The notes beneath the pieces were generated by a model that ran no database searches, was not told the origin of the DNA, and worked only from the letters and a program-made list of their open reading frames with translations. A stretch of DNA of 64,000 nucleotides from an uncultured Bacteroidales bacterium (GTDB lineage: Bacteria; Bacteroidota; Bacteroidia; Bacteroidales; Bacteroidaceae), in assembly GCA_945787885.1 (NCBI GenBank), contig CALZJF010000004.1, forward strand, positions 1-64,000, in the 5' to 3' direction. The translations under genes were made by a program, and so were the position numbers. Positions 27,031 through 34,877 of this stretch are shown piece by piece. Positions within the stretch are counted from its first letter, which is position 1. Each line of letters starts with the position of its first letter.

Positions 27031-27870
27031 TTAAATCCAAGTGACGGGCACTTCCCATGTGATTTCCTTATCGTTCGTGCTCTCATCGATGGTGATGGTC
27101 AGGCTGATTCCGCCCTCCGTGCTGGGCTTGTAGTTGGGGGCGATGGTGAGCTTGTGGGCCTTATTGCGCTTGAGCAGGATGGTTCCGGGTATTTCGGCCG
27201 TCTTCGACGTCTGTCCCTCGGGCAGATAGTCGGCCTTCGCGGTCAGGTGAATCTTATAATTGACGTTCTCGCCATTGGCACCGATGGCCACATACCAAGG
27301 CGCGGTGTCCGCCTTCTCCCACGTACACGTCTGTACGCCCATAGCCTGCGTGCCGCTGTAGGTGACGCTGTAGGCATCGAAATAGGTGGACATCGTGGGA
27401 TCAAACTCAACGGTGAGCTTTCCGCAGGTGGGGGCGCAGCTGACGCTGACGTTCTGCTCAGCATTGGCATTGATGGTCACCGTCTGCTCGCCCGTCACGA
27501 GGAATTCATCGCGTGAGAAGGCGTGCTCTGCGCCGTAGGAGGCAATGATGGTATATGATCCAATCTCCAGCGGGAGGGGCATATTGTCGGCAAGCGAGGA
27601 GTAAGCGCAGTTCAGCACATCGGTTCCTGACTTCGTATCAACGACGCGGATGTTATAGTTGCTGACATTGCGATAGGCATCTTCCGAGACGGCACGCGTC
27701 AGGGGGTCAAATTCTGAATTGACCGTCAGGCTTTCCAAGTTCAGCGAGCCGTAAACCTTACTGGTCTCTGCGCCAAAATCGAATCCTGGGTCTTCAGACA
27801 TGCACGATGTCAGCACCAAGGTTGCACCAAGACCCATGCAAGAAAGTAGATGTTTCAGTTTCATTTGCAT
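27031..27870 (-). CDS. DUF4493-type lipoprotein, 279 residues, first gene of the cluster
   Basis: Lipoprotein signal MKLKHLLSCMGLGATLVLTSCMSED (lipobox LTSC); the start may be 27870 or two codons later at 27864. The whole mature protein is one DUF4493 domain: YGSLNLESLTVNS, YNIRVVDTKSGTDVLNCAYSS, EIGSYTIIASYGAEHAFSRDEFLVTG. It ends with SLTITIDESTNDKEITWEVPVTWI, as many single-domain members do. The SCMSED sequence after the lipobox is shared with the next gene, pointing to duplication within the cluster. A TAATTTTG box lies about 150 bp upstream. Confidence 0.89.
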   Translation of the reverse strand: MQMKLKHLLSCMGLGATLVLTSCMSEDPGFDFGAETSKVYGSLNLESLTVNSEFDPLTRAVSEDAYRNVSNYNIRVVDTKSGTDVLNCAYSSLADNMPLPLEIGSYTIIASYGAEHAFSRDEFLVTGEQTVTINANAEQNVSVSCAPTCGKLTVEFDPTMSTYFDAYSVTYSGTQAMGVQTCTWEKADTAPWYVAIGANGENVNYKIHLTAKADYLPEGQTSKTAEIPGTILLKRNKAHKLTIAPNYKPSTEGGISLTITIDESTNDKEITWEVPVTWI

Positions 27871-28409
27871 TTGCTTTATGATTGTTATTTCTGATTCGTC
27901 TGATAATGATTGCTGCTACGCCTTCGCCTTCGCCCCATATTATATATATACACGTGTAAATTATATATATACTCGTGTAAATGCCTGCGAAAACACAGCA
28001 GCGGCGTTTTTTTCCGATGCAAAATTAGGGCAAAAACAGAAAAGAAACGTTTGATTTTCGGTACTTTCAGCGCATTTACCGTTTATTCTGAGGAAAGTGT
28101 TACATGCGTTAAGCATTGTGTGCCAAGGCTTACACTGGGCAAAAACCCCGATTCTTACGATGAAATCGCGGAAAAATGGTCTTTTCCAGCCTCATTACGC
28201 CCTTTCGCCTGTTCATTCGCAAAAGACACTGGAAAAGACGGTAGAGGGAACGGAAAAGACGGTATGGCGCGCGGCATGACCGAAAAAACAGCATGGCCAC
28301 AGGAAGCCTGCAGCCATGCCGAAACCATTAACGTGCGGAGGAACGGAGCCTCGCAAAAATTCCGTTTGTCATAGGGAATGTAGAAGGAGACGGGAGAGCC
28401 GACGTGAAA
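27871..28409. other. 539-bp spacer: leader of the DUF4493 cluster and 3' side of the S9 peptidase
   Basis: Holds the promoter box at 28020 and a twofold AT-rich direct repeat (TATATATATACACGTGTAAAT at about 27941 then TATATATATACTCGTGTAAAT). A GCATGG/CCATGC inverted repeat near 28292-28318 could help terminate the peptidase transcript. No gene seen. Confidence 0.55.
28020..28027 (-). promoter_or_regulatory. -7 promoter box of the DUF4493 cluster
   Basis: TAATTTTG on the minus strand, 150 bp upstream of the first lipoprotein gene; same sequence as the box before the giant lipoprotein. Confidence 0.5.
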
Positions 28410-30632
28410 TCAGCGCGCCGGGCAGCCGCCCTTCAGGTAATCGTCGAAATAGCGAGTGATGCGCTCGTGGAGATGTATCATGTCCTTGCCCATCATGTTG
28501 TGGTCCTGCCCGGGATAGACGAAATAGTCGGGCTGAACGTCAGCATCCTCGCAGGCACGGAGGAAGGCGAGGGAATGCTGGAGGAGGCAAGTGCGGTCGT
28601 TCAGACCGACGATCACCTGCAGCCGCCCCTTCAGATTCTTCGCCTTATTGAGCAGGCTGCTGGAAGCATAGCCTTCGGGGTTCTCCTGCGGGGTGTCCAT
28701 ATAGCGTTCGCCATACATCACCTCATAGAAACGCCAGTCGATGACGGGTCCGCCGGCAACGCCCACCTTGAAGACATCAGGGTGCGTACACATCAGGTTA
28801 GTGGTCATGAAGCCGCCGAAGCTCCAGCCGTGTACGCCGATGCGCTCGGCATCGACGTAGGGCAGCGACTTCAGATAAGCCACGCCCTGCATTTGGTCAG
28901 CCATCTCCACATCGCCAAGATGGCGGAATGTGCAACTTTCAAAATCGAAGCCGCGGTCGCCACTGCCACGCCCGTCCATGACGAAAAGGACATAGCCGCG
29001 GTTCGCCATGTAATACTCCCAAGGGCGGGCGGTATAGTTCCAGCCTTCCTTGACATTCGTGGCGTGAGGTCCGCCATAGACATAGACCACGGTGGGATAC
29101 TTCTTCGCGGGGTCGAACCCCACGGGCAGCACGATGCGATAGTAGAGCGGGGTGTGGCCATCAGCAGCGGTGAGAGTGCCCCCCTTGACTTCGGGCATGG
29201 AATAGTCTTTCCACGGGCTTTCGCACTCCTGCAGCGTGGCGAGGAGTGCAGGCTTTGCCGTGGAGCGGAGTTCGAGCCGCCGGAAGACATCGGGCTTCGC
29301 CCAACGGTCGAGGAAGAGCGTGCCGGCGGGCGAGAGGGAGGCGCGATGCACGCCCTCGCCATTGTCGAGAAGGGTGCGGGCGCCCGTGGCCACATCTACG
29401 GCATAGACATTCTCGCGGATATGTCCGCTCTCGTTCGTGCGGAGGATGACGCTGCGCCGCGCCGTGTTGAAGCCGAGGAGCTCAAGGTCTTCATATTCGC
29501 CGGCAGTGAGCTGGCGCTCCTGCTCCACACGGAGCTGCCCGCCCTCATCGGTGAGGCGGAAGATGTAGAGATGGCTGAAGCCGTCGGCCTCGCTTTGGAG
29601 GATGAAGCGGCTGGCATCCCAGGGCAGGAAGGTGAGGGGATGCTGCGGCTCTACGAAGCGGGCGTTGGTCTCGGTATAGAAACTGCCGATGCGCTCGCCC
29701 GTGGCAGCATCGTAAGCCACGAGGTCGCAACGGTCCTGACTGCGGGGCAGCTCAAGGAGGAAGATGTATTTGGCATCGGGCGACCAGGAAACATTGGTGA
29801 AATAGCGGTCCGTGGGGTCGCCTGCCTGCAAATATACGCTCTTGCCCGTGGCAGGATTGAAGACTCCGACGGTGACTTTGTGGCTCGTCATGCCCGCCAT
29901 GGGATATTTCTCAGGAGCGGGCTGCGCCATTTGGGTGGTGCTATCCACTTCTATGTCGATGAGGGGAAAATCCGTGACCATGCTTTGGTCCATGCGGTAG
30001 AAAGCCAGCAATCGTCCGTCGGGACTCCAGAATGTGCCCTTGTAGATGCCGAACTCATTGCGGTGGACGGAGGTTCCGTAGAGCAACTGGCGGCTGCCAT
30101 CAGTGCTGACGGCGAGGTCAGTGCCATCGGCGGTGCGGACATAGAGGTTATGCTCGCGCACGTAGGCCGTGCTGTGCGAGGCGGCGCAATAGTCTGACTC
30201 CGAGACGCCCTTCAGCCGGGGCTGATGCCAGAGGATGGTGCGCTTTGCCCAGTCGTATTCGAAGACGTACTCATCGGATATGAGGCGTACGGTGCGCTTC
30301 GAGGCCTCGGGGAATGCGGCATACTGGAGCGTGCGGAGGGAATCGGCTGGGAAAAGGCTTCGCAGGGCAGCATCCGCCTCGGCGCGCGAGAAGAGGAAAG
30401 CCTTCTTGCCGGCAACTGCCTTGCCGCGAGCGTCAGCCAGAAGCTGGCACGTATCGACGCCCGTGCGCACCAGATTTTCGCCCCACCATGCGGTGGAGAT
30501 ATTCTCAGGCTGGAGGGTCCAGTATTTATTGCCGCCCCACATCAGCTCATCGAGGGTGGGACTTTTCAGGGTCTGTGCCATAAGCATGGTAGGGCAAATC
30601 AGCAGAACGGCTGCAAACAGAAGATGTTTCAT
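28410..30632 (-). CDS. S9-family (dipeptidyl-peptidase IV-like) serine peptidase
   Basis: Exported exopeptidase that would remove dipeptides from peptide N-termini, a main nutrient route in asaccharolytic Bacteroidales. From 30632 the 740 residues start with a signal peptide MKHLLFAAVLLICPTMLMAQ (30638 is an alternative start). The N-terminal beta-propeller follows with DPPIV-like phrases (GTFWSPDGRLLAFYRMDQ, NVSWSPDAKYIFLLELPR), then the alpha/beta-hydrolase domain: nucleophile in GWSFGGFMT, the acid in VGLNDRTC, and histidine in GQDHNMMG. DPPIV-type GGP and RGSGDRGFDFE segments are present. The catalytic triad is complete. Only 41 bp separate it from the methyltransferase gene upstream, so the two may share a transcript. 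Confidence 0.93.
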   Translation of the reverse strand: MKHLLFAAVLLICPTMLMAQTLKSPTLDELMWGGNKYWTLQPENISTAWWGENLVRTGVDTCQLLADARGKAVAGKKAFLFSRAEADAALRSLFPADSLRTLQYAAFPEASKRTVRLISDEYVFEYDWAKRTILWHQPRLKGVSESDYCAASHSTAYVREHNLYVRTADGTDLAVSTDGSRQLLYGTSVHRNEFGIYKGTFWSPDGRLLAFYRMDQSMVTDFPLIDIEVDSTTQMAQPAPEKYPMAGMTSHKVTVGVFNPATGKSVYLQAGDPTDRYFTNVSWSPDAKYIFLLELPRSQDRCDLVAYDAATGERIGSFYTETNARFVEPQHPLTFLPWDASRFILQSEADGFSHLYIFRLTDEGGQLRVEQERQLTAGEYEDLELLGFNTARRSVILRTNESGHIRENVYAVDVATGARTLLDNGEGVHRASLSPAGTLFLDRWAKPDVFRRLELRSTAKPALLATLQECESPWKDYSMPEVKGGTLTAADGHTPLYYRIVLPVGFDPAKKYPTVVYVYGGPHATNVKEGWNYTARPWEYYMANRGYVLFVMDGRGSGDRGFDFESCTFRHLGDVEMADQMQGVAYLKSLPYVDAERIGVHGWSFGGFMTTNLMCTHPDVFKVGVAGGPVIDWRFYEVMYGERYMDTPQENPEGYASSSLLNKAKNLKGRLQVIVGLNDRTCLLQHSLAFLRACEDADVQPDYFVYPGQDHNMMGKDMIHLHERITRYFDDYLKGGCPAR

Positions 30633-30673
30633 ACTCATATATATATATTTTAGCAAGAAATTGGGCTGGGGAA

Positions 30674-32320
30674 TCATCCGTTGCGCTTTCCGCCACGACT
30701 ACCCTTGAAGCCATCACGACTACCCTTGAAGCCATCACGACTGCCCTTGAAGCCATCACGACCACCCTTGAAGCCATCGCGACTACCCTTGAAGCCATCG
30801 CGACTGCCCTGACGGCGGTCACGCCCTTCGCGGCCCTCGCGGCCCTCGCGACGCTCGCGTCCACCACCCTTCTGTCCGCGCTCGCGCGACTGGGCTTCCT
30901 CGAAATTGCGATGGCGATTGCGCAGCGCACGATACTGCTCCGCCATCTCCTCGTCCTCGAAAAGGTCTTCCGGGCGTGCGGCGCGGCGGGGATGCTCCTC
31001 GTCGGCCTCATCGCGACGACGGCGGTTTTTGAAATCAGGGTCGAACTTTCGGCTGAACTCGCGCTCGCGGCCATCGCGGAAACGGCGTTTCTCGCCCATG
31101 CGGCTCAGCTCCTCGCCCGTCTTCACCGCACCGCCTTCCGCGCGGAACTGGTCGAGCTTGCCAGCGAAGGTGACGAACTTGCGGACTTCGCAGTCGAGCG
31201 AGCCATTCTGCAGAGGCACCTTCAGCGAGGGGCGCAGGCCGACGGCATCGAAAAGCTCCTCCTTGCTGGAAATCACCCATGCCTCGCCGCCCGTGAACTC
31301 CTGCTTGAGCTTCTTGCCGAGGGTTTTGTAGAGCACGGTGATGTCCTCGGGGTGGAGGCGTTCGCCATAGGGCGGATTCGTGAACATCAGGCGGCGCGGT
31401 GCCTCACTGCCCTCCTGCGCTGCGCCATCGGCGGGAGCGGGGAGCTTAAAGTCGCGGATGTCGCGCTGCTCCACGCTGACAATGTCCTCTACGCGGGCGG
31501 CACGGACATTTGCCAAGGCGGCGCGCACGGCATTGTTGTTGAGGTCGAAGCCATAGATATGATGGTGGAACTCGCGCTCTTCAGAGTCGTCCTCGAAGAT
31601 TTCGCTGAGGAGCTCAGGCTCAAAGTCCTTCCAGTTTTCAAAGCCAAACTTCTTGCGGAACACGCCCGGATAGATGTTGCGGGCTATGAGGGCGGCCTCT
31701 ACGAGGAAGGTGCCGCTGCCGCAGAAGGGATCGACGATGTCGCAGTCGCACTGCCAGCCGCTCATCTTGATGATGGCCGCTGCCAACACCTCGTTGATGG
31801 GAGCCTCTACGCTCGCCTCGCGATAGCCACGCAGGTGGAGGCTCTCGCCGCTGGAGTCGAGCGAGAGGGTGCAGACGTCTTCGGCAATATGAATGTTGAG
31901 GCGAATCTGCGGATTGCTGACACTGACGTTGGGGCGTTTGCCCTCGCGCTCCACGAAGTAGTCCACGATGGCATCCTTCACCTTGTAGGTGACGAAGCGC
32001 GAGTTGCGGAAGGTGGTGCTATAGACCGTCGTATCGACGGAGAATGACGTGGTGAGGTCAAGATAGTCAGCCCAGTTGATGTCCTTCACTGCCTGATAGA
32101 CACCGTCGGCATCATGGGCGGTGAAATGCTTGATGGGCTTGAGAATACGCACAGCCGTGCGAAGACAGAAGTTGGCGCGATAGAGCATGCGCTTGTCTCC
32201 GCTGAACGATACCATGCGACGGCCTATCTGCACGTTGTCAGCGCCCAGTTCGATAAGTTCTTGTGCCAAGACTTCCTCAAGTCCTTGAAACGTCTTGGCA
32301 ACGAGTTCAAAATTTTCCAT
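30674..32320 (-). CDS. THUMP-domain class I RNA methyltransferase (RlmL/YpsC-like) with repeat tail
   Basis: SAM-dependent methyltransferase expected to modify 23S rRNA guanine (RlmL-N type). From the start at 32320, 548 residues: ferredoxin-like and THUMP regions (about 1-150), then the Rossmann domain with the SAM motif DPFCGSGTFLVEAAL and the catalytic NPPYGERLHPED, so the enzyme core ends near residue 380. A tail of about 165 residues follows, extremely rich in Arg, Glu and Gly (RREGREGREGRDRRQGSRD), finishing in five perfect seven-residue repeats SRDGFKG (one GRDGFKG) and SRGGKRNG. Such RG-rich tails bind RNA in other proteins; here it is unusual and built from 21-bp DNA repeats. A promoter box lies at 32457. 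Confidence 0.92.
   Translation of the reverse strand: MENFELVAKTFQGLEEVLAQELIELGADNVQIGRRMVSFSGDKRMLYRANFCLRTAVRILKPIKHFTAHDADGVYQAVKDINWADYLDLTTSFSVDTTVYSTTFRNSRFVTYKVKDAIVDYFVEREGKRPNVSVSNPQIRLNIHIAEDVCTLSLDSSGESLHLRGYREASVEAPINEVLAAAIIKMSGWQCDCDIVDPFCGSGTFLVEAALIARNIYPGVFRKKFGFENWKDFEPELLSEIFEDDSEEREFHHHIYGFDLNNNAVRAALANVRAARVEDIVSVEQRDIRDFKLPAPADGAAQEGSEAPRRLMFTNPPYGERLHPEDITVLYKTLGKKLKQEFTGGEAWVISSKEELFDAVGLRPSLKVPLQNGSLDCEVRKFVTFAGKLDQFRAEGGAVKTGEELSRMGEKRRFRDGREREFSRKFDPDFKNRRRRDEADEEHPRRAARPEDLFEDEEMAEQYRALRNRHRNFEEAQSRERGQKGGGRERREGREGREGRDRRQGSRDGFKGSRDGFKGGRDGFKGSRDGFKGSRDGFKGSRGGKRNG
30696..30821 (-). repeat. 21-bp coding tandem repeat in the methyltransferase tail
   Basis: Units start at 30696, 30717, 30738, 30759 and 30780, with a degenerate sixth at 30801. 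On the plus strand each is CGACTACCCTTGAAGCCAT plus two bases. Differences are confined to a few positions that hardly change the encoded SRDGFKG, suggesting recent expansion under coding constraint. Confidence 0.85.
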
Positions 32321-32456
32321 TGATGTTGAGAGGGGGTGTCTATGTGGATACTGATAATGTCTGTAGAAGATGGGGAGATTGCCTGCAAGGGGAAAGGATT
32401 TGCGGTTCAGCAAAAGTGAACGTTTTGCAGCAGAAATGGGCTTGGCAAATCAGAGA

Positions 32457-32464
32457 CAAAGGTA
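32457..32464 (-). promoter_or_regulatory. -7 promoter box of the methyltransferase gene
   Basis: TACCTTTG on the minus strand, 137 bp upstream of the start at 32320. Confidence 0.5.
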
Positions 32465-32517
32465 CGGCAAAAGCGTGAAAAGCGAAAATTTTGCGGACAA
32501 TTTCTAAAAAAAATCCC

Positions 32518-32525
32518 TAACTTTG
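32518..32525 (+). promoter_or_regulatory. -7 promoter box facing the TauE gene
   Basis: TAACTTTG on the plus strand. Transcription from here would pass through foldback element B before the TauE start at 32860. Confidence 0.4.
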
Positions 32526-32639
32526 CTGAAAATAACGCTCTCGCACGTGTGCACAAGTTATGGAAAGCCCCCTCGGCGGAAGGCTGCGCGCGGCTGTGGC
32601 ACAGCGAGATTTTTTTTCAGATAGGCTTTTGATTTTCAG

Positions 32640-32850
32640 GAGGGAGCATGGCGGGCTACGTGTCTGAGCGAAAGACAAAGACCTATGGCCCGAGAGGCGC
32701 GAAGACATACAAGCCTTACGGAAACACCCCCTTGCATTGAATACTAATTGATAGAACCTACCAAAAGCCTATGGCCCGAGAGGCGCGAAGACATACAAGC
32801 CTTACGGAAACACCCCTTGCATTGAATACTAACCCTATAGAACTTATACT
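32640..32850 (+). repeat. Foldback element B, subtype I, degenerate with tandemly duplicated end
   Basis: The core hairpin relic GCGGGCTACGTG lies at 32651, and the right terminal repeat CTAATTGATAGAACCTACC at 32744-32762. The 65 bp before that end (beginning CCTATGGCCCGAGAGGCG) are repeated at 32768-32832. The second copy ends in a decayed terminal repeat (CTAACCCTATAGAACTTA). No left terminal repeat remains. It sits immediately upstream of the TauE start codon. Confidence 0.7.
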
Positions 32851-32859
32851 TACTCACTC

Positions 32860-33696
32860 ATGGACATCCTGACTTTTACGCTCATCATGCTCCTTGCCGC
32901 CTACGGCGCAGGCTTGCTGGGCAGTCTGACGGGGCTGGGCGGCGGCGTAGTCGTCATCCCCGTGCTGACGTTGTGCTTCGGCGTGGACTTCCACTATGCC
33001 GTGGGCGCTGCCCTCGTGGCGTCCATCGCCACTTCGAGCGGCTCCGGCTCCGCCTACGTCAAGGAGGGCATCACGAACATCCGCCTCGGCATGTTTCTCG
33101 AAATCGCCACTACGCTTGGGGCAGTGGCGGGAGCCATCATAGCGGTGTGGCTGAACAACAACGTGATTGCCGTCATCTACGGCCTCGTGCTCATCCTGAC
33201 GGGCACGATGCAGTTTGTGAAGAAGCAAGACCACACGGGCATCCAAGGCTCTCAGGCAGCGCGGCGCCTGAAGCTCTTCGGCACTTGGCCGCAGAAAGAC
33301 GGCTCGCTGAAGGCGTACGAGCTGCGAAACGTAGGGCGAGGCTTCAGCGTGATGGGCATAGCGGGCATGCTGAGCGGTATTCTCGGCATCGGCTCGGGCG
33401 TGCTGAAGGTGATAGCCATGGACAATATGATGAAAGTGCCGTTCAAGGTGAGCACGACGACATCGAACTTCATGATGGGCGTGACGGCGTGTGCCTCGGC
33501 GGTGGTGTACGTGCAGCGCGGCAACATCGTGCCGGGCATAGCCTGCCCTGTGCTTATCGGTGTCTTGCTGGGCGCGCTGACGGGTGCGCGCCTGCTGAAA
33601 CGCCTCGATGTGCGCGTGCTGCGCAAGGTGTTTGCCATAGCCGTCTTCATGGTGGCAGCGAACATGATCTACATGGGCCTGACGGGCAAATTCTGA
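32860..33696 (+). CDS. Sulfite exporter TauE/SafE family membrane protein
   Basis: Inner-membrane transporter of the TauE/SafE family, proposed to export sulfonates, sulfite or related organosulfur anions. The 278 residues give about eight transmembrane helices with two internal half-repeats; the first half begins with the family phrase GLLGSLTGLGGGVVVIPVL, the second with GMLSGILGIGSGVLKVIAMD, and VSTTTSNFMMGVTA follows. The start at 32860 comes just after foldback element B. The DUF1634 gene, its usual neighbour, lies 490 bp downstream on the same strand, an unusually large gap filled by repeats. Substrate cannot be judged from sequence. Confidence 0.93.
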   Translation: MDILTFTLIMLLAAYGAGLLGSLTGLGGGVVVIPVLTLCFGVDFHYAVGAALVASIATSSGSGSAYVKEGITNIRLGMFLEIATTLGAVAGAIIAVWLNNNVIAVIYGLVLILTGTMQFVKKQDHTGIQGSQAARRLKLFGTWPQKDGSLKAYELRNVGRGFSVMGIAGMLSGILGIGSGVLKVIAMDNMMKVPFKVSTTTSNFMMGVTACASAVVYVQRGNIVPGIACPVLIGVLLGALTGARLLKRLDVRVLRKVFAIAVFMVAANMIYMGLTGKF

Positions 33697-34186
33697 GCAG
33701 GCCCGGCCGCAGCAGGGGGCCTACGGGCGGCAGGCGGCGCGTATGGGCGCGCGGCGGGGGAGCCTGCGGGGCGCAATTGCTGCTGCATGAGGGCTGGCTG
33801 AAGGCTCAGACACCGGCGGCGCATTCCTGCCTGCTCGCCTCCGCAGAAAGCCCCCGCTCTGACCAGAACGAGGGCGAGGCGGGGCAAACGCCCTGAAGTT
33901 TGCGCCCCTTCGTCAGGGCTTCCGCCCCACAAGCGGGCATCCTGCCCCCCAAAAGTGATTGTTTTCACCCCAAAAAGTGGCCCTATTCACCCCTGAAAAT
34001 GACCACTTTACGCCCAGAAAATGATCAGCCTGAGGCGCGATGTGCAGTGGGCGCGGCGAATCTGACAGCAAGGCTCATCCTCACTGACTGCAAGGCTTAT
34101 CCTCAACGCCTGCAAGACTCACTGCCTGCTCATTGTTCCCCCTTCCATTATCTTCCAATCCATCTTCCATAAGCACACTCTGAACC
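33697..34186. other. 490-bp repeat-rich spacer between TauE and DUF1634 genes
   Basis: GC-rich degraded sequence to about 33940, then an array of 22-23 bp units (33945-34028), then CTCACTGACTGCAAGGCTTATC / CTCAACGCCTGCAAGACT near-repeats at about 34079-34120. No convincing gene on either strand. Confidence 0.6.
33945..34028. repeat. Array of 22-23 bp units, CCCCAAAAGTGGTCATTTTCA family
   Basis: Units begin at 33945, 33968, 33990 and 34013. The first two read CCCCAAAAGTG(G)nnnTTTTCA; the last two are the inverted form TGAAAATGACCACTTT. The same motif forms arrays at 13214 and 50187. Confidence 0.7.
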
Positions 34187-34576
34187 ATGCCAAACAAACA
34201 TCTTGACCTTCAACTTCTCATAGCGCGCACCCTACGCTGGGGCGTTGCGACGGCGGCCACGATAGCTGCCATAGGCGGCATCATCTATTTGGTGCAGCAC
34301 GGCAGCGACCCGATGCCGGACTATCAGACGTTCAGCTACGACGACCCTGCCTTCCGCCCTGCCGACTATACGACGCTCGACGGAATACTGGAGGGAATAG
34401 TGAGCATGAACTCGCGCTCGTGGGTGCAGATGGGCGTCATCGTCCTCATCCTCACCCCAATTCTCCGCGTCGTGCTCTCGCTCTTCGACTTCCTCCGCGA
34501 GCGCGATTGGCTCTACAGCATCATCACTGCCATCGTCCTCGCCGTCATCCTCTGCAATTCAGTGGGAGGATTTTAG
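34187..34576 (+). CDS. DUF1634 family membrane protein
   Basis: Small inner-membrane protein, 129 residues, with three hydrophobic segments (about 18-38, 82-100, 107-126). DUF1634 proteins are typically encoded beside TauE/SafE exporters, as here, and are presumed to assist them. Recognisable features are the N-terminal LLIARTLRWGVATAATIAAIGG, the DGILEGIVSMNSRSWVQMGV middle and the VVLSLFDFLRERDWLYSIITAIVL end. The last base of its TAG stop is the first base of foldback element C: the insertion junction runs through the stop codon (TA from the target, G from the element). Confidence 0.9.
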   Translation: MPNKHLDLQLLIARTLRWGVATAATIAAIGGIIYLVQHGSDPMPDYQTFSYDDPAFRPADYTTLDGILEGIVSMNSRSWVQMGVIVLILTPILRVVLSLFDFLRERDWLYSIITAIVLAVILCNSVGGF

Positions 34577-34764
34577 GTAGGTTCTATCAATTAGCTTGCG
34601 ATGTATGTGCGACTATCGTGCCGTAGGTGTTTATTTTTCATTCAGTCACGTAGCCCGCTACGCTCCCTCGTGAAAAACAAAAAGATACGGTGCGAGAGGC
34701 GTGAAGACATCCAAGTAAAGCAAAAACACTGCCTTACATTGAAAACTAATTGATAGAACCTACC
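34576..34764 (+). repeat. Foldback element C, subtype I, complete, with 4-bp target duplication
   Basis: 189 bp. Terminal inverted repeats of 19 bp are identical at both ends (GGTAGGTTCTATCAATTAG). They are flanked by direct repeats TTTA at 34572-34575 and 34765-34768. The interior folds back on itself: a GTGCCGTAGGT...TTATTTTTCA left arm pairs with the TGAAAAACAAAAAGATACGGTGC right arm. The apex is CGTAGC (34649-34654), cc, GCTACG (34657-34662). No open frame. This has the structure of a MITE-like non-autonomous element. Confidence 0.85.
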
Positions 34765-34803
34765 TTTAGGCTTCTCAACCGCACCTCACGATTTACATAC
34801 AGA

Positions 34804-34854
34804 AAGGGCAACGCCCTGAGCCATCGCGAACTGATGGCTCAGGGCGTTGCCCTT
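34804..34854. terminator. Bidirectional terminator hairpin
   Basis: Perfect 22-bp stem (starting AAGGGCAACGCCCTGAGC) with 7-nt loop. On the plus strand it is followed by ATTTTT. It lies 23 bp after the DUF5686 stop codon on the minus strand and also downstream of the DUF1634 gene. Confidence 0.8.
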
Positions 34855-34877
34855 ATTTTTCCATGCAGGGAGAGGGG

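Larger units (their letters stand above)
32321..32639. other. Divergent promoter region, methyltransferase and TauE genes
   Basis: Holds a minus-strand TACCTTTG box at 32457-32464 (for the methyltransferase) and a plus-strand TAACTTTG box at 32518-32525 (toward the TauE gene, whose start is 335 bp away beyond foldback element B). No gene seen. Confidence 0.5.

Noticed and set aside
28404..30197. 597-codon plus-strand open frame opposite the S9 peptidase
   Set aside because: The minus strand carries a complete catalytic triad; the plus-strand translation is a composition artefact.
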